15,628 bases of DNA from Cytophagales bacterium UBA2561 (GCA_002340355.1 DDLX01000011.1:1-15628), one strand, 5' to 3'; counted from the stretch's first letter, positions 6,667 through 14,482 are shown. Notes: generated by a model from the letters alone, not told the origin. Translations and numbers: made by a program.

Positions 6667-6761
6667 TCGTATAAATTAATTCGTGAAACAATATTGTTTT
6701 ATGATTTTGCAAAATAAGATGTTATTCAACAATTTTTACAAACTAATCACAAAAACAACAT

Positions 6762-8666
6762 TTAAGGAGTACTATTTTTAATCATATCATACAAAATTTG
6801 GTGTAAAGTCGGACGAATATCCAATTGATATAACTTTCGGTTATTGCGGGTAGGATAAACTCGATTTGATAAGAAAATTAATATTAACTCATGTTTAGGA
6901 TCTGCCCAAACATAAGTTCCCGTAAATCCTGAATGTCCAAAACTTTCAGAGCTAGCATCTAACGAAATACTGGCATTTTTTCGATTTTTTTCAGTGATGG
7001 GAGGTTTATCAAATCCTAACGCTCTACGATTCCCTTCAGAGCAATACTGACAAGTAGTAAATTCTAAGATTGATTTTTCATTAATGTATGTTTTACCTCC
7101 ATATTGTCCTTTTTGCAAATACATTTGAGTTAATTTAACTAAATCATTTGCATTTCCAAATAATCCTGCATTAGCCGAAACCCCTCCCATCATCGCAGCA
7201 GCTTCGTCATGTACTGTACCATGAATTTGTTGTTTTCGAAATATTTTATCATTTTCTGTAGGGATGATTTGTGACCTTGAAAAGTATCTCAATGGATTAT
7301 AAACCAATGTATTTGCTCCAAGTGGATGATAAAAGTTTTTATTCAAGTATGTTTCATAATCTGTTTTTGTCAGTTTTTCAATAATGTTAGGAAACAGGAG
7401 AAATGCTAAACCTGAATATTTATATCCCTTTTTAGGAAGTAAGTTAGATTTTGCAATATATTTAAATATTTGCTTCTTATAATTTTTATGTATGTAAATA
7501 TGACCTGTAAGTTTTATTGGAAATTTGTTAGATTTTTCGCCTGATAAGGTTTTATTTTTAACTAATGATTTCGGAAATTCATCATCAATTTGATGTTTTT
7601 GCCATGTTCTGTAGCCTCCTCTTCGGAAAGTATATTGCCAAAACGGAAGACCAGGCACAAGTTGAGCTTGGTGAGCCAAAATAGGACGAAATTGTAAACT
7701 TGCCTTATTTGAGTTTTTGAATTCGGGTAAATAATCACTCAAACTAGCTTCCAAATTAAATTTGCCTTCACCATGTAATTTCATCAGAGCAGGCAATGCC
7801 GTTGTAACTTTAGAAACAGAAGCTAAATCATATAAATCGGTTAATTTAACAGGATGTTTTTGGGCATAAGTATGAAACCCGTAGGCTTTGTGAAAGATAA
7901 TTTTTCCATTCTTTGCCACCAAAATTTGACAGTTCGGTGCTACTTTTTCTGTCAGCACTACTTTTCCAATAGAATCAATTCGTTGATGTAAGATTTGACT
8001 GTTCCAATTCACTTCTTCAGGAATAGTATATTTCAATCGAAATTGATTTTGAGTAATCAGTCCATCTCCTCTTTTGAAAAATTCATTTACAGAAATGGGT
8101 AATCTTCCAATTGCTCCAATGCCTCCAAATAAAAGTTGTGCCGCTAAATTTTGTGTTAAACTATCTGCTTGATGAGCTAATATAAGTCCATTTGCTTGAT
8201 TAATATTCTTGAAATAATTTAATTTTTCAGCACGCGCAAAAAAGCAAATTATCGTATTTTTTTGTAAGGCAAGTGTATCAATTAAACTTTTTTCCTTTGA
8301 AGTTAAAGAATCTGGGTTTATGATGGGAATAATTTTTAACTCTCTATTTATAAGTGATTTATTGTCATTTGATGACATTTTTAAGAAATCATCTAAAGTA
8401 AAATTATCTTGAAAGATAACCGTATAATTTTTACACATTTCCGTAAAGTGAGGCGTTTTAGCATTCCCAATATTTAAAATATGAATCTTTGTTTTATCTA
8501 AATTCTGAATAGGAATTAGACTAGATTCGTTACGTAATAATACAAAAGCACTTTCGATTTGTCGGCGTAATCCGAGTTCACTTTGAGCCTGTAAATCTCC
8601 ACTTTTATGAAGATAAAGTAAAAATAATGAATTAAGTACTAAGACGATTTTTAGTATATTTTTCAT
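6762..8666 (-). CDS. Exported serine hydrolase: GH3 C-terminal-like domain fused to beta-lactamase fold
   Basis: A 634-residue protein with a signal peptide (hydrophobic 4-19, cleavage near LQA at 27). Residues 35-215 resemble the C-terminal domain of GH3 beta-N-acetylglucosaminidases (FVLLRNESSLIPI, then FGGIGAIGRLPISV). Residues 225-630 are a class C beta-lactamase/PBP-like serine hydrolase: SxxK is S283-V-S-K286, the tyrosine motif is Y417-S-G, and the third motif is H578-S-G followed by FTGTYVW. Bacteroidota have a known architecture of about 1000 residues with GH3 catalytic N-domain, GH3 C-domain and beta-lactamase domain; here the GH3 catalytic domain is absent and the signal peptide runs directly into the C-domain. 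The glycosidase function should be lost, while the serine hydrolase (muropeptide or ester cleavage) looks intact. It starts 25 bp after the glycosylase gene, so the two probably share a transcript. Confidence 0.85.
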   Translation of the reverse strand: MKNILKIVLVLNSLFLLYLHKSGDLQAQSELGLRRQIESAFVLLRNESSLIPIQNLDKTKIHILNIGNAKTPHFTEMCKNYTVIFQDNFTLDDFLKMSSNDNKSLINRELKIIPIINPDSLTSKEKSLIDTLALQKNTIICFFARAEKLNYFKNINQANGLILAHQADSLTQNLAAQLLFGGIGAIGRLPISVNEFFKRGDGLITQNQFRLKYTIPEEVNWNSQILHQRIDSIGKVVLTEKVAPNCQILVAKNGKIIFHKAYGFHTYAQKHPVKLTDLYDLASVSKVTTALPALMKLHGEGKFNLEASLSDYLPEFKNSNKASLQFRPILAHQAQLVPGLPFWQYTFRRGGYRTWQKHQIDDEFPKSLVKNKTLSGEKSNKFPIKLTGHIYIHKNYKKQIFKYIAKSNLLPKKGYKYSGLAFLLFPNIIEKLTKTDYETYLNKNFYHPLGANTLVYNPLRYFSRSQIIPTENDKIFRKQQIHGTVHDEAAAMMGGVSANAGLFGNANDLVKLTQMYLQKGQYGGKTYINEKSILEFTTCQYCSEGNRRALGFDKPPITEKNRKNASISLDASSESFGHSGFTGTYVWADPKHELILIFLSNRVYPTRNNRKLYQLDIRPTLHQILYDMIKNSTP

Positions 8667-8691
8667 ATGAAAAGCGATGTAAGTTTTTGAT

Positions 8692-9321
8692 TTATAAGTT
8701 TGATTTTACCAATCCTTTTCCTTTACTGACCCATTTGTTATTTTTAATTGAAAACCGCCAAGGCAAATATGCTGACTTTCGGTTAGGATTCATTCCAACT
8801 CGTGTTCCAATTTGAATCTTCTCAGGAGAAATTTCATTTGCATTTTCAAGCCAAATCTGGTCTCCTAAAAGGTCAATTCCATCATGATTTTTGGTAATTC
8901 CAAGCGCAATGCTTAAAGTGGCAGGACTGGCACAAAGAGTTGAAGAAATTTTACTAAGTTTTCGGCGTTCGAGCATAAAACGTTGTCCTTCAATTGGTTC
9001 TACTCCTCGAATTAAAACAACATCTGCTATATCTTTTTGATTAGTTACAATATTAACCAAATAATGAATCCCATAACATACATATACGTAAGCTGTGCCA
9101 CCTTGGGCATACATGGTTTCAGTTCGTGGAGTTCTTCGGTCGGGATAAGCATGACAAGTATCATCAGTTCGCCCACAATAAGCTTCCGTTTCTGTGATAC
9201 GGGCTTTAGTTAATTTCCCATCAAATTGCGTACATAAAACCTTGCCTAACAGGCTTTTAGCTATTTTTGTTACATCGGTTTCAAGATAAAAATTTCGAGG
9301 AAGTTTAGCGTAAGGATTCAT
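8692..9321 (-). CDS. mpg: DNA-3-methyladenine glycosylase (AAG/MPG family)
   Basis: A 209-residue monofunctional DNA glycosylase that removes alkylated purines (3-methyladenine, 7-methylguanine, hypoxanthine) in base excision repair. Compared with human AAG: catalytic E46 and Y48 in RITETEAY correspond to E125 and Y127, H57 to H136, Y80 in YVYVCYG to Y159, and N90 in YLVN to N169. The RRTPRTETM and ADVVLIRGVEPIEG blocks are typical, as is the late PWRF. One unusual position: the family's GP(A/G)xL segment reads SPATL (132-136), with serine replacing the usual glycine. Length is normal for bacterial members. It has its own promoter with an overlapping inverted repeat and probably drives the downstream serine hydrolase as well, though the two products share no obvious pathway. 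Confidence 0.95.
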   Translation of the reverse strand: MNPYAKLPRNFYLETDVTKIAKSLLGKVLCTQFDGKLTKARITETEAYCGRTDDTCHAYPDRRTPRTETMYAQGGTAYVYVCYGIHYLVNIVTNQKDIADVVLIRGVEPIEGQRFMLERRKLSKISSTLCASPATLSIALGITKNHDGIDLLGDQIWLENANEISPEKIQIGTRVGMNPNRKSAYLPWRFSIKNNKWVSKGKGLVKSNL

Positions 9322-9343
9322 TTAGAAAGTAATAAGGTTAATA

Positions 9344-9374
9344 CTGAAATATCCAAAAATAAGGGAATTTTCAG
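9344..9374. repeat. Imperfect inverted repeat over the glycosylase promoter
   Basis: CTGAAATATCC (9344-9354) and GGAATTTTCAG (9364-9374) pair at 9 of 11 positions around a 9-nt centre that holds most of the -7 box. The placement over the -7 region and transcription start would suit a repressor operator. Chance is possible in AT-rich DNA. Confidence 0.3.
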
Positions 9375-9385
9375 ACTAATGCCAA
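9354..9385 (-). promoter_or_regulatory. Bacteroidota-type promoter for the DNA glycosylase
   Basis: TATTTTTG (9354-9361, minus strand) matches TAnnTTTG exactly, with TTG (9383-9385) 21 nt upstream, the same -7 octamer and spacing as the promoter at 2700-2731. The predicted leader is about 25 nt. Confidence 0.6.
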
Positions 9386-9451
9386 TTGGTTTCAAGAAGT
9401 ATATTACATCCATTAAACCTATAGAAATCTTAGGACTCCAAATCTAAAGGT

Positions 9452-10435
9452 TCACCAACAATATTTATTTTGCAATTCTTGAATTTCATCACCATAAATT
9501 TTAGAAAAGCCATATTTTTCCGCTTTCAAGAGGTCAGCACAGGCTTTCTTATATTTTTTTTGTGCCAAAAAAATCAAGGCTCGGTTCCGATAAGCATAGG
9601 CATTTTCTTCCCATAATTCTAAACTTTTGTTTATATCCTTCAATGCAATGGGGTAATTTTTAATTTGATAATACGCATATCCCCGATTATTATAAAACAA
9701 TGGATCTTCAGAAACACCTAGTAACTCTTCGAAAAGTTTAATTGCTGATTCAAATTCTCCGAATTCAGCTTTGAGTAAGGCTAAATTATTTTTCGTTCGG
9801 AGGTCATCTGGTGCGAGGCGAGTCGCATTTTGAATGGCATCAAATGCCAGATATTCGTTACCTATTCGGCGATATAGTAAAGCGATGTTATTATAGATAT
9901 CAAACTTATGCTCAGCTAATTCTAGAGCTTCATAAAAATCATCGCTAGCTGACTCATAATATTCAGCTTGCATTTTAGCTAAACCTCTCTTATTCAATGA
10001 ATAACATCTAATTTCTGTATCATCTGTCCGAGACAGTACATTTGTAAAATCAGCAATGGCTAATTCAGGATTTTGATATGCCATATTTAAATTTCCTCGC
10101 ACATAATATCCAAGATAACTACCTGTATCTAAGGAGATGGCTTTATCGAAATCAGCAAGTGCTTTATTATAATCCTGATTATCAAATAAATAAGTATTAT
10201 AAAGCTCTTTACGTTGAATTTTAGTTGTTTTTCCAATTAACTTACCTCGAAGAATAAAGGCTTTGGCACTTTGTGTTCGTAATTCAATAGCCTTATCATA
10301 CAGGCGAAGTGCTTCAGTAGTATCTCCTATAAACTGCGCCTTTTGAGCATCTCGAACAAAATCGGCTGCAGTTTGTCCAGAAACTCCTAATATACTCATT
10401 ATCAATACTAAAAAATAAGGGAATAAAATTTTCAT
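9452..10435 (-). CDS. Exported tetratricopeptide-repeat protein
   Basis: About 327 residues from the ATG at 10435; an ATG two codons upstream (10441) is equally open, but MKILFPYF makes a more typical signal peptide start. The hydrophobic segment ends near GVSGQ, implying export to the periplasm or outer membrane. The remainder is helical TPR repeats, for example AALxLYDKAIELR near the start, ALADFDKAISLD, AIADFTNVL, YESASDDFYEALELA, YLAFDAIQNATRLAPDD, ESAIKLFEELL and ALKDINKSLELW. The C-terminus with its paired cysteines (KACADLLKAEKYGF to NKYCW) is common in Bacteroidota TPR proteins. TPR domains bind proteins; no partner is evident. It is 67 bp downstream of the omega-amidase gene, with a weak promoter between. 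Confidence 0.85.
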   Translation of the reverse strand: MKILFPYFLVLIMSILGVSGQTAADFVRDAQKAQFIGDTTEALRLYDKAIELRTQSAKAFILRGKLIGKTTKIQRKELYNTYLFDNQDYNKALADFDKAISLDTGSYLGYYVRGNLNMAYQNPELAIADFTNVLSRTDDTEIRCYSLNKRGLAKMQAEYYESASDDFYEALELAEHKFDIYNNIALLYRRIGNEYLAFDAIQNATRLAPDDLRTKNNLALLKAEFGEFESAIKLFEELLGVSEDPLFYNNRGYAYYQIKNYPIALKDINKSLELWEENAYAYRNRALIFLAQKKYKKACADLLKAEKYGFSKIYGDEIQELQNKYCW

Positions 10436-10461
10436 AAACAAAATGATTTAAGCATTCTTTC

Positions 10462-10469
10462 TAAATATA
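10462..10469 (-). promoter_or_regulatory. Weak -7 box for the TPR gene
   Basis: TATATTTA on the minus strand matches TAnnTTTG except at the last base. No TTG occurs at the right distance. It would give a leader of about 15-20 nt. Confidence 0.25.
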
Positions 10470-10508
10470 CGAAGGAAGCCAGAAAAAACTTTTGCAGGCG
10501 AACAATTT

Positions 10509-11306
10509 TTATTTCAGAAGCTCAAATTTATCCGCATCAAAATGAGCAGGAAATTTGCCCCGATATTCGGCTAACTCATCAAAGTCCAAAGTCAGAGTTT
10601 CGATAGATTCTTGGGCAGAAATATGGATAAGCTCTTCTCCTTTGAAATCAATTACTGCCGAATCCCCTGAATAAGCAATATTGTTACCATCGGTTCCAAC
10701 TCGATTGACTCCAATACAATAAGCTAAGTTTTCTATTGCTCTGGATTTTAGTAAGTTACACCATGCTGAAGAACGAGCTTGAGGCCAATTTGCTACATAA
10801 ATCAACACATCAAAATCCAAACTTCCATCTATATTTTTAGTATTTCGACTCCAGACAGGAAAACGTAAATCATAACAAATTAAAGGACAAATTCGTATTC
10901 CTTTTAGTGTCTGAATTAAGCGTTCTTGCCCTGCTGAAAAATGCTGGTGTTCGTTTGCCATTCGGAACAAATGCCGTTTATCGTAAGTTGTAAAACTACC
11001 ATCAGGCGACATCCAAATTAATCGATTAAAATATTGATTATTTTCTTGAATAATGTAACTACCTATGATAACTGCCTGATTTTGTTTAGCTTGTTCATAC
11101 ATCCATGTAAAAGTAGTCGATTTCATTACTTCTGCTACTTTTACGGTTTCCATCGTAAAACCTGAATTAAACATCTCAGGTAAAATAATTAAATCTGATT
11201 TTTGTTCAATTTGTGAGATCTTTTCTTCGAACATTTTCAAATTTGCGATACGATTTTGCCAATGCAAATCTGACTGAATGAAACTAATGGTTAGTTGATT
11301 AGACAT
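10509..11306 (-). CDS. yafV: Omega-amidase, YafV-type nitrilase superfamily
   Basis: A 265-residue cytoplasmic amidase of the carbon-nitrogen hydrolase superfamily. The Glu-Lys-Cys catalytic triad is visible: E44 in LILPEMFNSGF, K110 in TYDKRHLFRM and C144 in LICYDLRFPVW. NEHQHFSAG (118-126), ANWPQARSSAW, SRAIENLAYCIGVNRVGTDGN and YSGDSAVID are diagnostic of the YafV/omega-amidase branch. Characterised members hydrolyse omega-amides such as 2-oxoglutaramate (from glutamine transamination) and 2-oxosuccinamate, so this is probably a metabolite-repair or glutamine-salvage enzyme. Length is normal for the branch. It lies between the HhH/barrel gene (75 bp upstream) and the TPR gene (67 bp downstream); neither neighbour points to a shared function. 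Confidence 0.93.
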   Translation of the reverse strand: MSNQLTISFIQSDLHWQNRIANLKMFEEKISQIEQKSDLIILPEMFNSGFTMETVKVAEVMKSTTFTWMYEQAKQNQAVIIGSYIIQENNQYFNRLIWMSPDGSFTTYDKRHLFRMANEHQHFSAGQERLIQTLKGIRICPLICYDLRFPVWSRNTKNIDGSLDFDVLIYVANWPQARSSAWCNLLKSRAIENLAYCIGVNRVGTDGNNIAYSGDSAVIDFKGEELIHISAQESIETLTLDFDELAEYRGKFPAHFDADKFELLK

Positions 11307-11361
11307 TTTAGAATAAATTTTAGGTAGATTTAGAATATCGTTTTCAGAAAGCCAAATTAAA

Positions 11362-11380
11362 AGAAAAAAGTAAGTTTTCT
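11362..11380 (-). terminator. Possible weak terminator after the HhH/barrel gene
   Basis: A 6-bp AU-rich stem (AGAAAA at 11362-11367 with TTTTCT at 11375-11380) is followed on the minus strand by a T-rich run. It contains only one G-C pair, so the call is tentative. Confidence 0.25.
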
Positions 11381-11381
11381 A

Positions 11382-13454
11382 TCAAAATTTATAACGCACT
11401 TGAAATCGTATATCTCGTTTACGATTGCCTTGGATTTCTTCTAAACCTGAACTAATTATTTCTTGATTTTGGTAGGAATAAACGGAGTATTTGAACCAAA
11501 AGTCTAATTTTTTGCCAATTTTCTGTTGAAAAAGCACATAGCTACGTAAGCCTTTTCCATGATAAGCTGGAATCGAAAAGGTATATAAAACATCTTTCTC
11601 ATAAGTGTATTGTCGGTTCTCAAAGTCATCCGTGTCGAACAAAGCAAAACGGGTACTAACTCGACTTTTTCCAAAGTCAAAATTAAAATCTTGTATCAAA
11701 GCAAATCCCTTTGTTTTTAAGCCATTTTCTTGAGAAAAATCTGACCATTGTACTCTGGAACGCATTGAAACGTGATTACGAATACTATAATCTAAATTAA
11801 ATTGGTAATTATTTTTTAATGAAGGAGTTAAAATATTAATTTCTGTTGATTTAATACCTAAATTTCGCTCTTTTTGTTCGGTTCTAAAGCGAAAATAAAT
11901 GGACGTTGTTCGTGAAAATTTTCGGCGAACTTGGGTCATAAACTCATAGCCTTCAGAGGGAGAATCAGTTCGAAATTTGAGCCAAGGAAATCGAAAACGA
12001 TCATAATAAGCAACCCATTGCCATCGGCGATTAGGTGTATATTTGAAACCTAAATAAGCACCAACTTCGTTTTTATTAGTTGTATTTTCACCAAAGGAGT
12101 TACCATAGAAATTGTGAAAATGACTAGAATACTTACGTCCGACTAAGGCAATATCAATTCGATGTGATAAGCTTGCCATAAATCCGTTTATTGTACCGAA
12201 CCCACCATTTTTAGAAAAAGCAGTCTCTCCGAAGAAATTGAAGTTTTGCAAAATATGTGAATAATGGATTCCAAAATTAGCATTTGTATTTCCTTGAAAA
12301 TCAAAGGCTTTATAAGGTCTTTGGATTGGAATTATTGGAAAGTTGAATGAAGTCTGTAAAAAAGTCAGTCCAATTTCGGTACTTTTTGAATTTGATTGCC
12401 AAATTAAATTCCCTCCCCAAATCAATTCTCGAAGTAAATTTTTCTTGGCAAGTTCAGAAGAAGTACGATGAAATCCTGTCTTAGAACGACTCGTAAAATA
12501 GCTTATTCGAGTGGAGTCCTCAATAGAAAATTCAGGGGTAGCATCTTCTTTTTTTCGAGATAAAAATCCTGTAAAAGTCCAATTTTTAGAAAGTTCGTAA
12601 GTACAAGCAATACCTCTCCAAAAATCAAATTCAGTAACCGAGCCATAAGGTAAAATTCCTAAAGAATTACGCCGAATAGTTCGAATGGTTTCAGCTCCTT
12701 TACCCAGACTAAAGCCAGCCGAAGAAATTAAGCCCTGCCCAATCTGAATACGGTAATCTCCAATAATAACTTTTTTGATACGTCCTTTATTATAAAGTGC
12801 AAAATGTCCTGAATAGTAATCAAATCCATAAATTTTTGATTTTGAGTTAATTGTAAAAGGTTCACCTGCATCTTTTTCTACTCGGAAATCTAAACTAAAA
12901 TCTCTGGTATGACTCATCCGAAGACGCATGAACATTCGATAAGGTGAACCCAAATACGGGTTTTTAGGCTCATTTGTAAATCCTCTTTTGGTTTCTAATG
13001 TTCGTTCCCAACGCCATAACACATAATTATTCTTTTCAGCTCGAATGCGTTGCCAAAGTGTACGATTATCGGCACTAAAGTCAGTTTCTCGAATTTGTAC
13101 AAATGGTAAAATCTTGAAAATGGTTCCTAAATCCCATTCAGGAATGGCTTGAAGTTCATAAATCGAAAGTAGTTTTCCGTTTTTGGATTGGTAGGCAAAA
13201 AAGTTTGAAATTTGGCGGTCAGTAAGAATATATAATTTTTGTAAATCGGATTTTTCAGCTCGATTAAGTGGGATAGGGTCAGCAACAAGTGCATAAAAAT
13301 TCTCGTAAATTTCTTCGTAGTTTATGTCCTCATCTTGGTTCGCAAAAAGTTCTTGAAGGAATACATCTAAATCGGCTGACTTTGGTTTTTGTGCCGTGCT
13401 TATCAGCGGGTTAATAAATAGAAAAATCCATACGGCACGCCATAAATAGCGCAT
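11382..13454 (-). CDS. Helix-hairpin-helix domain / outer-membrane beta-barrel protein
   Basis: A 690-residue exported protein. The signal peptide is MRYLWRAVWIFLFINPL with cleavage near STAQ. Residues 60-122 read as a ComEA-like helix-hairpin-helix pair: PIPLNRAEKSDLQKLYIL, then KNGKLLSIYELQAIPEW and a final hydrophobic strand. After about residue 140 the sequence becomes alternating hydrophobic/aromatic strands with short polar turns (for example YVLWRWERTL, FSLDFRVEK, WTFTGFLSR, SIYFRFRTEQK) and ends in RDIRFQVRYKF, with the C-terminal aromatic typical of outer-membrane barrels. This fits a Bacteroidota-specific class annotated only as HhH-domain proteins. HhH motifs usually bind DNA, but here the domain should face the periplasm, so DNA uptake or a protein-interaction role are both open. 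Its promoter overlaps the terminator of the upstream biotin carrier gene. Confidence 0.85.
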   Translation of the reverse strand: MRYLWRAVWIFLFINPLISTAQKPKSADLDVFLQELFANQDEDINYEEIYENFYALVADPIPLNRAEKSDLQKLYILTDRQISNFFAYQSKNGKLLSIYELQAIPEWDLGTIFKILPFVQIRETDFSADNRTLWQRIRAEKNNYVLWRWERTLETKRGFTNEPKNPYLGSPYRMFMRLRMSHTRDFSLDFRVEKDAGEPFTINSKSKIYGFDYYSGHFALYNKGRIKKVIIGDYRIQIGQGLISSAGFSLGKGAETIRTIRRNSLGILPYGSVTEFDFWRGIACTYELSKNWTFTGFLSRKKEDATPEFSIEDSTRISYFTSRSKTGFHRTSSELAKKNLLRELIWGGNLIWQSNSKSTEIGLTFLQTSFNFPIIPIQRPYKAFDFQGNTNANFGIHYSHILQNFNFFGETAFSKNGGFGTINGFMASLSHRIDIALVGRKYSSHFHNFYGNSFGENTTNKNEVGAYLGFKYTPNRRWQWVAYYDRFRFPWLKFRTDSPSEGYEFMTQVRRKFSRTTSIYFRFRTEQKERNLGIKSTEINILTPSLKNNYQFNLDYSIRNHVSMRSRVQWSDFSQENGLKTKGFALIQDFNFDFGKSRVSTRFALFDTDDFENRQYTYEKDVLYTFSIPAYHGKGLRSYVLFQQKIGKKLDFWFKYSVYSYQNQEIISSGLEEIQGNRKRDIRFQVRYKF

Positions 13455-13485
13455 AATTTTTCAAAGTAACTTTACTGGTATAAGA

Positions 13486-13513
13486 CAAAAGTAAAACTCT
13501 GTAAGTAATCAAA
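13486..13513 (-). promoter_or_regulatory. Promoter for the HhH/barrel gene
   Basis: TACTTTTG (13486-13493, minus strand) is an exact TAnnTTTG match. TTTG at 13510-13513 is a possible -33 element at 16 nt, slightly short. The predicted start near 13479 gives a leader of about 25 nt. The box lies inside the U-tract of the preceding terminator. Confidence 0.5.
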
Positions 13514-13527
13514 CTCCTTACAGAGTT
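13486..13527 (-). terminator. Intrinsic terminator after the biotin carrier gene
   Basis: Perfect 11-bp arms AACTCTGTAAG (13495-13505) and CTTACAGAGTT (13517-13527) with an 11-nt loop, 9 nt past the stop codon, followed on the minus strand by a T-rich tail (13494-13484). Confidence 0.85.
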
Positions 13528-13535
13528 AGTAGGTA

Positions 13536-14030
13536 TTAGAATTTAATTAGTACATCTCCTTTATCTACATTCTGCCCTTTGGTGACACTAATAGCAGTTA
13601 CGGTTCCATCTCCAGGGGATTTTACCACATTTTCCATTTTCATCGCTTCCAAAATCAGCAATTTATCACCTTTTTGTACCTCGTCCCCTTCCTTGACGAG
13701 AATATCCAAAATCAATCCAGGCATTGGGGCTGGCACATCTTTGACGGCTTGTGTCAGTGCATCACTCATTCCGAGTTTGTTCAACAATAAATCCAGACTA
13801 TCTTGGGCGGTAAGTGTCAAAGATTGTCCATTCACCTTGATTTTGAAAGTTTTAGTAGCATAATCAGCTTGTTCAACCTCCAAATCAAAAGATTGATTTT
13901 TATACAAGGCATGGAAACGACCCTCCGAAAGTTGAGCTAAATCCCAATCCAGTGTTTCACCATTGATACTAAGTTGCCCACCGTCTTGTGTGGCTTCGTA
14001 TTCGTTTTCTTGAACTTTAATTTTATACAT
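13536..14030 (-). CDS. Biotin carboxyl carrier (biotin/lipoyl attachment) protein of an acyl-CoA carboxylase
   Basis: A 164-residue biotin carrier. The C-terminal 70 residues form the biotinyl domain: APMPGLI (101-107) is the typical entry and the biotinylated lysine is K131 in LEAMKMENV; the domain closes with VDKGDVLIKF. Residues 1-95 resemble the small beta-rich region preceding the carrier domain in propionyl-CoA carboxylase alpha chains, not the AccB N-terminus. In many Bacteroidota this carrier is a separate polypeptide encoded beside a biotin carboxylase and a carboxyltransferase; neither is next to it here, since a terminator follows and about 470 bp without genes precedes it, so its partners must be elsewhere. 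The likely complex is propionyl- or acyl-CoA carboxylase (methylmalonyl-CoA formation); the substrate is inferred. A lipoyl carrier is ruled out by the MKM motif. Confidence 0.92.
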   Translation of the reverse strand: MYKIKVQENEYEATQDGGQLSINGETLDWDLAQLSEGRFHALYKNQSFDLEVEQADYATKTFKIKVNGQSLTLTAQDSLDLLLNKLGMSDALTQAVKDVPAPMPGLILDILVKEGDEVQKGDKLLILEAMKMENVVKSPGDGTVTAISVTKGQNVDKGDVLIKF

Positions 14031-14059
14031 TATATAGATTCTAAGGGGTTAAAGTGGGG

Positions 14060-14090
14060 TAAAGATACTTATTTTTAGGAATAATGTCAA
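14060..14090 (-). promoter_or_regulatory. Candidate promoter for the biotin carrier gene
   Basis: TATCTTTA (14060-14067, minus strand) matches TAnnTTTG except at the last base, with TTG at 14088-14090, 20 nt upstream. The predicted leader is about 25 nt. Confidence 0.45.
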
Positions 14091-14482
14091 TCCATTTTTG
14101 GGATGATGGGCTGATAAAATCCTAAAATCATTCAAATGATTTGGTTTTCAGTTTTTTAGTTATTAGAGATTATTATGTTTTTTTATGAAACAAATAAATT
14201 CAGTTATTCAAGAACACAGCCAATAGTTAAGTCTTGTTTTATAAAATATTGACTATTCATAAAGTCTTAAATTCATCAGATTTTTAAAACCAAAGGAATT
14301 TGTCAATTAAAGTTGAGTAAGCATAAATAAAAGAACGTATTTTTATAGATAAAAACTTGATTATCAAAATATTAACAATAAAAACATTTAGTTTTAAATA
14401 TCCGTATTTTTAGAAAATACTTAAAACTTCCCTCCTCTTTTTTCGCTACAAGAACTAATATTATTCATCAAAATAATTCTCC

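Noticed and set aside
9452..13454. An operon of HhH/barrel, omega-amidase and TPR genes
   Set aside because: Gaps of 67-75 bp, one weak candidate terminator and no functional link; co-transcription is possible but not supported well enough to call.
13579..13863. Plus-strand frame opposite the biotin carrier
   Set aside because: Shadow of the highly conserved biotinyl domain, with no independent coding evidence.
14175..14252. A 25-codon ORF in the divergent intergenic region
   Set aside because: Very short, with AT-driven composition, no ribosome-binding context and no recognisable peptide type.
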